DNA from: Bin87 sp965217175
GTDB taxonomy: Bacteria > Chloroflexota > Dehalococcoidia > Lucifugimonadales > UBA3495
Reading direction: 5' to 3'
NCBI GenBank assembly: GCA_965217175.1
Contig: OZ244251.1
Coordinates: 558,001 to 622,000, forward strand
DNA length: 64,000 nt
This document shows, piece by piece, positions 29,788 to 39,759 of this stretch. Both the position numbers and the translations under genes were made by a program. The notes under the pieces were generated by a model. The model saw nothing but the letters and a program-made list of their open reading frames with translations, was not told the origin of the DNA and ran no database searches. The first letter of the stretch is position 1. Each line of letters begins with the position of its first letter.

Positions 29788-29923
29788 TTAATCGGCCACA
29801 CTTTAGCTGTCGACATAGTCCGCTCAGCTCAACCGGCACTCAGGGAGAGTCTACCCCGGGCGCCGGCTCGGTTGGTCGCAAGGCGAGTCTGGTCCAGAAT
29901 TTACTAGAGCTAATCGACAATTG

Positions 29924-30271
29924 CTAATCCCAGATGACAGAGGCTACCGAGTGCAGGGCCGACAGAAAATACAAGCTCCTGCGATCATACCGGGTGGCGA
30001 CTCGGCGCCACTGCTTCAGTTTGTTGAAGGCCCGTTCAATCAGGTTCCGTTGCCGGTACAGTTCCCGGTCGTATTCCCAAGGGTCCCTCCGGTTCGACTT
30101 GGGCGGTATGACCGCTTCGGCTCCTTGGTCCCTGATAAAGGCCAGTAGGCGGTTGCTTTCATACCCCTTGTCAGCGATGACCGCCCCGGTCTCGATACCG
30201 GTCAGCAGGGGTAGGGCCTGGGAGACACCCGCCCGCCGTCCGCCGGTAATGGAGAAACGAACCGGCCGGCC
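29924..30271 (-). pseudogene. IS5-family (IS427-type) transposase, C-terminal part
   Basis: The minus strand encodes TGAVIADKGYESNRLLAFIR, NRRDPWEYDRELYRQRN and LIERAFNKLKQWRRVATRYD, ending at the TAG complement at 29924. These are the second Asp and the catalytic Glu region of IS427-group transposases. The upstream half is absent because the IS1182 element at 30272 was inserted here at CTAG. Confidence 0.85.
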
Positions 30272-30349
30272 CTAGAAAGCTGGCCGGAAACCACCGTTGA
30301 TTTGGCCAGCGGTTATACTCCGGGCAATCAAGGCTAGCAGAGCAGGGCA

Positions 30350-32186
30350 ATGCTGGGGAAGCGTGCGGACCAGAGGGGCCTCTGGGAAGCGGATCGGTTG
30401 TATCTGGACTACGTGGGCAAGGACACTTTCTACGGCTTGCTGGCCGTACTGCGGGGCCGGCTGTTCAGCGATGACGATTTTGCCGAGATCTACTGTCCGG
30501 ACAATGGACGGGACAGCGTGCCGCCCAGCCTGCTGGCCACGGCGCTGTTGCTGCAGACCTACGACCAGGTGAGCGACGCCGAGGCCAAGGCCAGAGCCGA
30601 CTTCGACATCCGTTGGAAAGTCGCCCTGGGGATTGAGATTATTGAGATTGAGGATAGACCCTTTGCCAAGAGTACCCTTTGCCAAGAGTACGCTGCAGAT
30701 GTTCCGCGCCCAGCTGATATTGCACGAGAAGGTTCGGGAGGTATTCGAGAGCGGCCTGCGCCTGGCTCGGCAGTCGGGCTACCTGAAGAAGCGTGGGATG
30801 CGGGTGGCGCTGGACACGACCTGCATCCTGGGTCGGGGCGCGGTGAAGGACACCTACAATCTGTTGGCGGACGGGATCGTCAAACTGTTGCGGGCCCTGG
30901 CGGCCGTGGCGAACACCACCGTCGGGGAATGGGCCGAAGCCCAGGGGTACCAGAGGTACCTGGGCTCCAGCATCAAGGGCGAGGCGGCGATTGACTGGTC
31001 GGACCGCAAAGCGCGGGCGGCGTTACTGGCTGAGATAGTGGCCGATGCGGACCGGCTACTGGAATTGGCGCGACAGGCGTGGGTGGAATTGCCCGAGGAC
31101 AGCGTCCAGCGGCAGAGCATAGCGGATGCGGCGGAGTTGCTGGGACAGTTGCTGCTCCAGGACGTCGAGCGCAGGAGCGGCGATGGCTATGAAGATGCTG
31201 ATCATGGGGTGAGCCTCAAGGATGGGGTGAGCAAGGACCGGATGCTGTCGGTGCATGATCCGGAGCTGCGCCACGGGCACAAGAGCAGCCGGCGACGGTT
31301 TGACGGGCACAAGGCGGCCATCGTCGTGGACACCGACTCCCAGCTGATCACGGCCGTGGACGTGTTGCCGGGCAACGCTCCAGACAATCTGGGGGCATTG
31401 GAACTGGTGGAGCAGAGCGAAGCCAGTACCGGCTCGGTGTTGGTGGAAGCCATGGGCGACGCCGCCTATGGGGACGGCGGGACCCGCCACACCTTCGCCG
31501 ATGCGGGACGCCGGTTGGTGGCCAAAGCGCCGGGCCGGCCCAACCGGAAACACTTTCCCAAGCATGACTTTCACCTTGACCTGGCCGCGGGCAGTTGCAC
31601 CTGTCCGGCGGGACAGGTTACCCGCACCATCGTGCCAGCGGGAAAGCGGACGGAACGCACGGGGCAGGTCCACCGCTTGCAGGCCTTCCAGTTCGACGGG
31701 GCCGAATGTCGGGTATGTCCACTGCGGTCCCAGTGCATCGCAGCCAAAGGCGGTAAAGGACGCAGGGTGCAAATCCATCCGCAGGAAGCCCTGCTGCAGC
31801 AGGCCCGAGCGTTGCTGCAGAGCGCTGCCTACGACGAGTATCGAGCGCGCCAAGTGGTGGCAGAGCATCGGCTGGCGCGGCTGGTCCAGTTAGGGATCCG
31901 CCAGTCCCGCTACTTCGGTAGGGTCAAAACGCGATTTCATCTGTACCTGGCGGCCACGGTGGCCAACCTGACCCTGGTGTTGGGCAAAATCGGACGGTCG
32001 GGCAGTACCGGCGGCGGCGCAACAGGCGACCGCGTCGTCCTCAATGTTGTCCACGCTGTTGTCGCCGGTGCTGCGGCCAATTTCAGCGCTGTCCGGCTCG
32101 GACAACTATGGTCCCTGACTTTGCTCACCTCGGCTTTACTGCCGAAATCCCTCCACCCAACCAGGGCTTTCCGGCCCGGTTTCTAG
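30350..32186 (+). pseudogene. IS1182-family transposase (second lineage), frameshifted by a 16-bp duplication
   Basis: The N-terminal part from ATG 30350 (RADQRGLWEADRLYLDYVGK) reads to EIEDRPFAKST; a 16-bp tandem duplication at 30659-30690 then shifts the frame, and the remaining about 500 codons continue in the other frame. With one unit removed, EDRPFAKSTLQMFRAQLIL is restored. The C-terminal part has the aspartate-containing DGHKAAIVVDTDSQL and ALVEAMGDAAYGDG-like motifs (MGDAAYGDGGTR) and a Cys cluster (CTCPAGQ, CRVCPLRSQC). The stop codon TAG is the last three bases of the terminal CTAG. Confidence 0.88.
30659..30690 (+). repeat. 16-bp tandem duplication inside a transposase gene
   Basis: CCCTTTGCCAAGAGTA occurs twice in succession. 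One unit gives a continuous reading frame; two units shift it. Confidence 0.9.
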
Positions 32187-33352
32187 TGTGGTGTAACTGA
32201 AGTTCATTGTAATAGTATTCGCGATGAGGTATCCTCCGGGTTAGCAGCCCAGAGGAGGATGACCATGGCAATCGGACGACCAATGCCGCCGCTAATTTTG
32301 GATGACGTGGAGCGTGAAACCTTGGAACGGTGGGTTCGTCGTCCGAAAACGGCGCAAGCTTTGGCGCTGCGGGCCAGAATGATTTTGGGCTGTGCCGAAG
32401 GCCGCAGCAATACCACGGTGGGCACCGACCTGGGAGTGTCCGATGAGACGGTGGGGAAATGGCGTTCCCGATTCCTGGAACGGAGGCTGGACGGACTGTC
32501 GGACGAACCGCGCAGCGGACGGCCTCGAGCGGTTACCGATGACGACGTGGAGCGTGTGATTACGCTGACGCTGGAGACCGCGCCCCGGGACGCGACCCAT
32601 TGGAGCACCCGGTCCATGGCCCAGCGCAGCGGGCTGAGCCACAACACGGTCAGCCGCATCTGGCGGGCCTTCGGATTGCAGCCCCACCGCACGGAGACCT
32701 TCAAGTTGTCGTCGGACCCCTTCTTCATCGAGAAGGTCAGGGACGTGGTGGGGCTATACCTGAATCCACCGGATCGGGCGTTGGTCCTGTGCGTGGACGA
32801 GAAGTCCCAGATCCAGGCGTTGGATCGCACCCGTCCGCTATTGCCCATGCGCCCGGGACAAGTGGAACGGCGCACCCATGATTACCTGCGTCACGGCACC
32901 ACTTCGCTGTTCGCCGCCTTAGACACCAGGACCGGCAAGGTGATTGGTCGTTGCCACCAACGGCACCGGGCCGTGGAGTTCCGCAAATTCCTCGATACCA
33001 TCGAGGCCGAGGTGCCCGCCGACCTCGACGTCCACCTGATCGCGGACAACTACGCCACCCACAAGACGGCGCTGATCCGGAACTGGTTTGCCAAGCGGCC
33101 CCGCTTCCATATGCACTTCACACCCACCAGCGCCTCGTGGCTGAACCTGGTGGAGCGCTGGTTCGGTCTGCTCACCGAAAAGCAGTTGCGCCGCGGCGTG
33201 CATCAGAGCAGAGCCGAACTGGAGACTGCCATCTACCGCTACCTGGACGTCACCAACGAAGACCCCAAACCTTTTGTCTGGACCAAGACCGCCGACCAAA
33301 TCCTGGCCAACGTCGCCCACTTTTGCCAGCGAACTTTGAATACAGGACACTA
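32184..33352 (+). mobile_element. IS630-family element at a TA target
   Basis: Imperfect terminal repeats begin TAGTGTGGTGTA at 32184 and, on the complement of the right end, TAGTGTCCTGTA. TA is duplicated at both edges (32184-32185, 33351-33352). The target TA is the middle of the CTAG that closes the adjacent IS1182 element; removing IS630 restores TTTCTAGTTACC. Confidence 0.85.
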
Positions 33353-33353
33353 G
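32265..33353 (+). CDS. IS630-family transposase, intact
   Basis: ATG 32265 is 6 nt from GAGGAGG; an ATG at 32259 overlaps that site and is less likely. The 362 residues comprise N-terminal helix-turn-helix segments (NTTVGTDLGVSDETVGKWRS and the second at LSHNTVSRIWRAFG) and the DDE domain with VLCVDEKSQIQALDR, LIADNYATHKT and WLNLVERWFGLLTEK. The frame leaves the element: its TAG stop is made from the duplicated TA plus the following host G. Confidence 0.93.
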   Translation: MAIGRPMPPLILDDVERETLERWVRRPKTAQALALRARMILGCAEGRSNTTVGTDLGVSDETVGKWRSRFLERRLDGLSDEPRSGRPRAVTDDDVERVITLTLETAPRDATHWSTRSMAQRSGLSHNTVSRIWRAFGLQPHRTETFKLSSDPFFIEKVRDVVGLYLNPPDRALVLCVDEKSQIQALDRTRPLLPMRPGQVERRTHDYLRHGTTSLFAALDTRTGKVIGRCHQRHRAVEFRKFLDTIEAEVPADLDVHLIADNYATHKTALIRNWFAKRPRFHMHFTPTSASWLNLVERWFGLLTEKQLRRGVHQSRAELETAIYRYLDVTNEDPKPFVWTKTADQILANVAHFCQRTLNTGH

Positions 33354-33400
33354 TTACCAACTTGAACCAGCCTCGAGGCGCGCCTCAGGCCGGGGTGCGC

Positions 33401-35193
33401 CTACTGTCGCGGCTCGATCCACTGGTAGCCGTTAATGTTCCGCAGGTCTCTGGTCACCACGTGCTCGCTCCACTCCTCGATCCTGGGGCCCACAGGCCAC
33501 ACGGCATCAACCAAGTAAAGCCCAACCATGGTGTAGGCGTTATCGAACAAGAAAGTGCCCAGCTCCCCTTGCAACCGCTCCATATCTCTGGGGTCTACGG
33601 CGGCCTCAATCCGGGGGACAATCTCCTCGATGAAGGAGTGAGTCGACCCTAGGCTAAAGGACCCTCTGGTGGTGAGACTTGTGCTAACATTTGGCGCGAT
33701 GGCATACGCCCCCGCGGCGTGGCAGGTGGCGCCCTGGTAGGTACGGGCCACGGCCTGAGGCCTGAAGGTGCCGTAAGGGATGCGCTGGAACTTCACATCT
33801 ATGCCCACGTCACCCCACATGACGGCGACGGCCTCGCACGCCTCCGTCTCGGCCGGGGCACCGCGGATGGAGGTGGTAAGGGTGATGGTGAAGCCATCGG
33901 GATAGCCCGCCTCGGCCAGCAGTTGCTTGGCCCTTGCCGGGTCAAACTCCCAGCGCCTGTCTCCTAGCTGGTGCTCGAAGTTGCCCCAGAACCATACCAC
34001 CTCGGGCCGGCCAAATCCCCTCAGTATGGTGTCGATGATGACCTCCCGGTCGATCGCGATGGACAGGGCCTGTCGTACCTTCACCGCCCGCTTCCACTCC
34101 TCGGAGTCTAGGTCGGCACTCCCCGACACCCAGGGCAACTCGGGGTCGAAGGCGGGCCGCTGGTCGGGAGTGCCCGCTCCTACGAGATAGCCGCCGTAGA
34201 AGTTCAGGCCGTACTCCAGGCCACCAGGCACCGATAATAACTTGGCCCCCGGCACCTTCTCCACTACGGGGATGGAGTCGAAGGCCATGATGAAGGTGTC
34301 CAGGTTGCCGGTCTGGAAGCCGGCCAGCCGGGAGGACTCCTCGGGGATTTCGAAGAAGACCAGCTCGGCGAACTCGGGGGTCTTGCGCCAGTGGTCCTCC
34401 ACTGCCCGCATCTTCCAGAACTGCCCGGTGCGGGCCTCCACGATTTCCCAGGACCCCGTGAGCGCTGGGTCCAGGTTGGCTGCCTCGACCCCTAGTTCCT
34501 CGCTCTGTCTCTTGCTGGCCACCCAGTTGGCGACTCCACTGGGGTTAACAATCCAGCGCTGGAGCTGCACGCTTTCGGCAAGGGGGGTCCCGGTATCCAC
34601 CACCACGGTGTACCGGTCCGGCGTCTCCACGGACCCTCCCTCGGCCAGCCAGAAATCCCTGAAATTGCTATTCCTGGCGTGCTTCTGGTTCTCGGCCCAG
34701 CCTTCTGTATAGGACCAGACCACGTCCTCGGCGGTCATCTCTCCGTATCCCTTGTGGAATGGACTCCCCTCGGTATCTTGAAGGTCCAGGTTATAAGGTC
34801 GTCGGAGATGCTCCAGGACTCGGCCAACCAGGGCTGAATTTGCCGGTTGATGTCGATCGTTAGAAGGGGTTCTCCCAGGGGAGCGGTCGAACTGACGAAG
34901 AGGCCGGGGTTTACCGCCCGACTGGGGTGACCCTCCATATTTCCCAGCTCCTTCAGGCCCACGTTGAGGGAGCCCGCCGGTTGGATAGTCATCGTCTGGG
35001 ACGTGACTTCGGCCCCGGCCGGCATGGCCGTAGGCGCAATCTGAGCCTGTGGGGGCGCTGTGCCGTCGCTGCTGCTTGCGGCTGGTTCCTCCGGCGCAGG
35101 GGCGGAGCTTCCGCAGGCTACTATGACCGCCAGAGCTAATGTTGCCAGAACCATCGCCCAGAAGGTTCCCTTGAAAGTGTCATAGCGAAACAT
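33401..35193 (-). pseudogene. oligopeptide ABC transporter substrate-binding lipoprotein, frameshifted
   Basis: Start ATG 35193 follows GGGAGG. Residues 1-27 are a lipoprotein signal (LATLALAVIVACGSS), then an Ala/Pro/Ser tether and the SBP_bac_5 fold: AESWSISDDLITWTFKIPRG in the first frame, then HKGYGEMTAEDVVWSY, RQALSIAIDREVIID and LLAEAGYPDGFTITLT in the second. The frames meet at about 34760, where one base is missing between GV and PFHKGYGE. The C-terminal lobe is complete to NINGYQWIEPRQ. Without the shift it would be a roughly 597-residue periplasm-side binding protein. No permease gene is adjacent. Confidence 0.87.
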
Positions 35194-35257
35194 AACCCTT
35201 ACCTCCCGAAACTTTTACAGGACTGGTTATTCCATCGAAAACCGCTGACAAGGTTTA

Positions 35258-36966
35258 GCCCGAATCCACCGATGGACACGGACTGAGGGCGTGAGAACAC
35301 AGGAAGGGGGTGTGAGGAAATTACAAACGCGATGGTCCGGGCTCGAATTCGGGTAGACGGGGGGTTGGCCGCGGTCTGCAGGCGTTTTGGGGGGCGACGA
35401 TGTCGGCCTACAGTGGTTGTTGCGAGCGAGATGGCGGGATAGGACACGGCAATACGCACTCGCGGACCGGACCTGGCGCGAGTTGGCGGGGAGGTTGAGT
35501 CAGTGGCGGACGTGCACCGTCAGGAGGGGAGAGGCAGCGCTCGGAATCGAGCCAAGGCGCGACTGAACTGGTTTTCCCAGGGCCAGCGCTGGGGCAGATG
35601 CAAAGTGAGGCGGCGCGCCGAGCGGGTGAGCCTTCCGGCCATGGAAAAGAAGCGGCGTCGCAGGGTCTTGGTGGTCACGATCTGCTCGCCCAGACCGATG
35701 CGCGCCGTCCAGCGTGCCAGGTTGTGGGCGATCACCTGCGCCGCCAGCCAGGCGCCGTTGGCGGGGAAGCGGCCCGAGGGGAGATGGTTGAGCCCCACGC
35801 CGTACTTCAGGTCTCGGATGGCGTTCTCGATCTCGGCGTGGCGCCGATGGTCGGCCTCCAGTTCCAGGGTGTCACCCTCTCGGTCGGTGATGAAGCCGTG
35901 ATAGCTGTAGCTGGCGAAGAGGGCCAACTGGGAACCGGGCGTGGGCTTCACGCGCCGGACGATGAGCCGCACCGGCGCGGCGTCGGGCCCACTCTGGAAG
36001 GGAGTGTAGCTGGTTTCGGCCACGTCGGCGGCGCCCTCCATCCAGTAGGGGATGGGCGTCCAGTCCTGCTCGGGTATGGCCTCGATGAGACTGCGCAGGC
36101 TAGCACTCTGGCGGACGGTGATGGAGAAGCGGACATCCATCCGGCGGCAGGCGGCGACGATGGCGTGGGTGTAGAAGCCGCTGTCGGCCCGCACCGTGAG
36201 TTGTCCCCTGGCCCCGGCGTAGCGCACCCGCCCCACCGTCTCACGCAGGAAGTGGGCGGCGCCCCGAGCGGTGTTGGCCCGGCCCTCGCGCAGCCGGACC
36301 ATCAGCACGTCGCCGGTGCCAGCGGCCACGGCCAACAGCGGGTGATAGCCCCTCTTGCCCGTGTAGCCGTGGTCGCGCGCCCCCTCCTTGGCCAGACCGT
36401 ATGTCTCGCAGATCGTCGAATCCAGGTCGATGGTGAATGGCGCGTCGCAGGGTCCGGCCCCAGCCGACCAGGCCCGTGCCAGCAGCTCGCGGCTGACCCG
36501 ATCCAGTTGGCGGACGTGGCCCCACCGGAAGCTGCGCAGGAACGTCCCCAGGGTGGACGGCGCCTTGACTACGCAGCCCAGGGTCTGGGCGGTTCCCCCG
36601 GTGCGCAACACGTCGGCGTCGTCAATGCAGTCGCCGCCCGCCAGCGCCGACGCCACCAGGGTCAGCATCTTGTCGCCCGGGTTCGCCCGCCCCGGCGCAT
36701 TGCCCAGGTCCAGGTGATGGTCAACCAGTTCACGCAGACCCAGGTGCTGGGCCAACGTGACCGGAAGGAGCAGCCCAGCATTGGCCACCAGGCGGCGGTC
36801 GTCGAAGGTGATTTGGATGCGGTCGGGATGGTCAAGTGGTAGCATCTGTTGGGTGCTCCTTGTTTCGGGTCGGTTTGCTGTCTCGCAAACCATTATCCCC
36901 GAAGCACAGGAGCACTTTCTTAACCCTTCAGCACACCGCGACACTCATATCTTCGGTGGATTGGGG
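35258..36966 (-). mobile_element. IS1380-family element, full copy
   Basis: The ends are GCCCGAATCCACCGATGG at 35258 and the complement of CGGTGGATTGGGG at 36966, an imperfect inverted repeat, with TTTA on both sides (35254-35257 and 36967-36970) as a probable 4-bp target duplication. It lies 64 bp upstream of the lipoprotein pseudogene and could separate it from its promoter. Confidence 0.85.
35520..36845 (-). CDS. IS1380-family transposase, intact
   Basis: ATG 36845 (MLPLDHPDRIQITFDDR) is preferred over an upstream in-frame start because it matches the start of the deleted copy at 2063. The 441 residues carry the catalytic residues in FTIDLDSTICETYGLAKEG, LTVRADSGFYTHAIVAAC and AEIENAIRDLKYGVGLNHL. 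It could act on the terminal remnants at 1021-2184 and 10793-10913. Confidence 0.92.
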   Translation of the reverse strand: MLPLDHPDRIQITFDDRRLVANAGLLLPVTLAQHLGLRELVDHHLDLGNAPGRANPGDKMLTLVASALAGGDCIDDADVLRTGGTAQTLGCVVKAPSTLGTFLRSFRWGHVRQLDRVSRELLARAWSAGAGPCDAPFTIDLDSTICETYGLAKEGARDHGYTGKRGYHPLLAVAAGTGDVLMVRLREGRANTARGAAHFLRETVGRVRYAGARGQLTVRADSGFYTHAIVAACRRMDVRFSITVRQSASLRSLIEAIPEQDWTPIPYWMEGAADVAETSYTPFQSGPDAAPVRLIVRRVKPTPGSQLALFASYSYHGFITDREGDTLELEADHRRHAEIENAIRDLKYGVGLNHLPSGRFPANGAWLAAQVIAHNLARWTARIGLGEQIVTTKTLRRRFFSMAGRLTRSARRLTLHLPQRWPWENQFSRALARFRALPLPS

Positions 36967-37656
36967 TTTAGGCAAACAAAACGGATCCGGGAAATGTGAT
37001 ACCTACTAACTTAGGATGTTCTGAACGAGGCCCATTTTGCCTTGGACGGTGTTTGCCGAAGCGGCGGGTGGGGCGAAAACCACGGTCCGGGCATCATTGG
37101 CTGGTCCTCATTTCATCGAGTTCTGACCCAGCGGGGGCCGTTGGGGCCTTGGGCTGGGACCTTAGGCCGTGCTGGACCTGCTGCAGTGGGCATCGCGCTC
37201 TCGGTTGTCCTTTCGCCGTTAGCAGGTTGTCCGCGCCGAACACCGAACGTCAACCGTTCCGTGTTCTGCGTCGGCTTCCCGGTAGCATACTTTGCCGTTT
37301 CCGAACGCTCTTGGAACGGTTCCCAGCGGGTTTTGCACTTCTAGCCTGAGTATTCAGATCCGCAAAGGTTGGCCGGTCCATTCCCTCCTATTTATTCAGC
37401 GGATTTCGGCTCGTGTATGTAGTCTATCACGATATTCAGCATATAAATAGATATTATTTATAAATATTCGTAGTTTATTATTATTTTATGGGTAGATCAC
37501 GTTGTTTCTGATTGTCATCGTGATCTGCGTCCGTATTTTCTCACTTTTCAACAACTTCGAACCTGTAAACCGCGAAATTGACACCGTCTTTGGCCAAGAT
37601 TTGTTGTTGTCCAGCGATTCTGTCCGTTTAAATGGAACGCGGAAACGTCCGGTCGG
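36967..37656. other. non-coding stretch with an AT-rich island
   Basis: No gene is recognised. About 37430-37490 is strikingly AT-rich (runs such as TATAAATAGATATTATTTAT), unlike the surrounding DNA. Just right of it GATCACG (37495-37501) and its complement CGTGATC (37519-37525) form an inverted repeat. Confidence 0.55.
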
Positions 37657-38490
37657 TTAGTTGGCTACGGTTGCGGATATTCGTAATGCCATCAGCTTGG
37701 CGCGTTCCTGGGCGCTGAGCTTCTTGGTGGGCGGTTGCTCAGCGTAGGCGTACTTACGCACGGTTACTCGCGAGATGCCCAGTTCCCGAGCGATGGCTCT
37801 CAGGGACAGTCCTTTCAGTCTGGCCTGCTGGATCGCCTTCCACCGGGCCTTCTGGGTAAGTGGGGGCGTACGCCCCCATGTGGTCGGCGCCTTGCTGACG
37901 ACGTCCTTTTCGGCAACGGTCTTGACCCTGGCCTCGTCGAGACGCACCGGTTCGAGGGCGGCTACCCGTTGCTGCTGGGACTTGCTGATGTGGTGGTCGC
38001 CTACGCCGCTGAGGATGCGTTTGAGTTCAGGGCCGGGCGACCAGGGGCTGACTGCAGCCACACCGCGCCCATCCGCGGCGGTGGTTCCTGCATGGCCACG
38101 CTATGCCCTTGATACTGGACGATGAGTTCGCCGTCGGGTCGTTCCAGCACCTCCACCCGCAGTCCGGCGTAGCTGGGACGTTCCCGATCAGGCAGCAGTT
38201 GCAGGACCCTCCAGTGGTACTTCACCGTGTTGTCCCGGGCGACCTTGCGGGTGTGCTTGAAGCACAGGGTTTCGGAAAGACACCGGTCGGTGGCCACCGG
38301 ACGGTAAGCGGCTTCCAAATGCTCCGGCTGCACGGCGAAACGGGCGTTGAAACGAGGGAGGAAGTCCTGCAGCACCGCCGTGGTCTGGTCGATGGTCCGG
38401 GCGTCGGCCAGGCGCAGTTCGGTAACCAGCCGGTCCTGAAACGTCTCCGCCTTGCGCTCCACCCTGCCCTTGGAGCCTGTCTCATAAGGA
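37657..38490 (-). pseudogene. integrase-type transposase (ISNCY-like), C-terminal part, frameshifted
   Basis: The minus strand encodes GSKGRVERKAETFQDRLVTE, PRFNARFAVQPEHLEAAYRP and LCFKHTRKVARDNTVKYHWR, as in the second half of ISNCY-type transposases. After a frame change near 38055 a helix-turn-helix tail follows (ARLKGLSLRAIARELGISRV, TVRKYAYAEQPPTKKLS). The catalytic N-terminal half is missing; beyond 38490 the sequence changes and then becomes a duplicate of the pseudo-NERD locus. Confidence 0.7.
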
Positions 38491-38578
38491 CTTAAGGAGA
38501 TTTGCCTGAGGCTGATATTGGGGCCGGTTCGCCCGCTGAGTTCGACTCGGGCGTTGCCGATGGGACGACAGAAGAAAC

Positions 38579-38984
38579 AGCCAGACACGCCATCAGCGAG
38601 ACCACCGGCCAGGGCACCTTCCTCATCCCGGTGGTGGTCTTCGCCGACATGCCGGTCGACGAAGATATCGTACGGGCCAGCAGCAGCAGCAGCGCCCGGA
38701 TCCTCTGGGGCTTGGAATCCCTGGCCGATCGCCTGGTCGACCTGGTGAACAAGGACGATGTAGTCCCTGGTCTCAGCGCCGATCGTATTCAGCGGGAGCT
38801 GCGCGCCTTCGACCCAGAGTTCATTTGGGATGAGCCCACGGAAGTCGCCCCGCCCGTGGAGCTTGCCGCCGGCCAGGTGATTATCCAGCACGTGGACGTC
38901 GTCAACGTGTACACACGTGGCGCTGAGGGCGCCTGCCTACCCCAGGGGCAGCTGCTGCTCAGGCCGCCTGTCGCTGACAGGTAG
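38579..38984 (+). pseudogene. pseudo-NERD gene, duplicated 3' half
   Basis: The frame encodes FLIPVVVFADMPVDED through the same C terminus (LLRPPVADR) as the gene at 15891-16601. It lacks the N-terminal half with the degenerate active site, and an ATG at 38502 belongs to unrelated joined sequence. Confidence 0.8.
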
Positions 38985-39308
38985 TCCTTACCAACGGGAG
39001 GCGGATCCCCGTCCGACTTCCACCATGATTCGCGGCTGCCGCCAGCAACGCAGCGGGCCCCTTCGCACGTTCCCCGGGTTCATCAGAACCCGGAGACGAC
39101 TCTCCTCATCCATTCTGCCATCGGACGCAATCGGTCAACCGGCGTAGCAGGGCGAGGGGAGGGACAAGCGCCGCACCCCACGCCGGACTGACTGCCCGCC
39201 ACGTAGACGCGCTGCGCGCTGGCAGCGCATCCGGCGATGCAGCAAACCCAATCCAAACCAACCAACAGTAGTAAATTTCACGTGACCACCCCTGAAGATC
39301 GACTTCGG
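38579..39308 (+). repeat. about 730-bp duplicate of 16196-16926
   Basis: From the codons for ARHAISETTGQGTF to GAAGATCGACTTCG the two regions are nearly identical, with scattered substitutions. The block holds the 3' half of the pseudo-NERD gene, the whole spacer and the first nine codons of the small membrane protein. Both edges are abrupt. Confidence 0.9.
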
Positions 39309-39759
39309 GCACCCGCCATCGGTGGGCAACGACAGGTGAATCTACGCTGCGCACTCAATTCAATCTACATCGGAGTCCTTCAAACCCTGGCCGCTTCATG
39401 CGCCGACGCGATCATCGGAGAGCCTGACCGCGGGTCTGAACCGTCCGCCGGGCGGACCGTGGATCGCGCCGCACTGCGCTCCGCCGATGAATCCGGACTA
39501 TGCGACGTGGACACCTCGTGTTTGCCCCGCAAATTGCCGAGATCGCAGCGAGCTTTAGCCATTTGCTCAGGTACTGCGGTATCATGGAACGGGAGCCAGG
39601 AGTGACCGTGTGGGAGCAGGAAGTACTGGATGCCGTGGCGATCGCCATTACCCTGCCCGCCTGACCTGCCTGTTTTGCCCAAATCATTATCCCAAAAACT
39701 GTGTGCTCTTACTCCCGCGATGTGCCAGGAAACATCGGTGGTCGTCGGACTCCGTCAAC
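39309..39759. other. stretch without recognisable gene
   Basis: Between the end of the duplicated block and the second IS701 copy only short frames without family motifs occur. Nothing structural was noticed. Confidence 0.5.

Larger units (their letters stand above)
30272..32186 (+). mobile_element. IS1182-type element, second lineage
   Basis: The ends are CTAGAAAGCTGGCCGGAAA at 30272 and the complement of TTTCCGGCCCGGTTTCTAG at 32186, 16 of 19 matching, with CTAG outermost on both sides. It interrupts the IS427 remnant on its left, and an IS630 element is inserted at the TA inside its right-hand CTAG. Confidence 0.85.

Noticed and set aside
33375..33386. Terminator of the lipoprotein gene
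   Set aside because: The 12-bp palindrome GAGGCGCGCCTC has no loop and no U-run.
38001..38891. One 296-aa protein on the minus strand
   Set aside because: The frame joins the antisense of the duplicated pseudo-NERD block to a real transposase fragment; only the part below 38490 shows family similarity.
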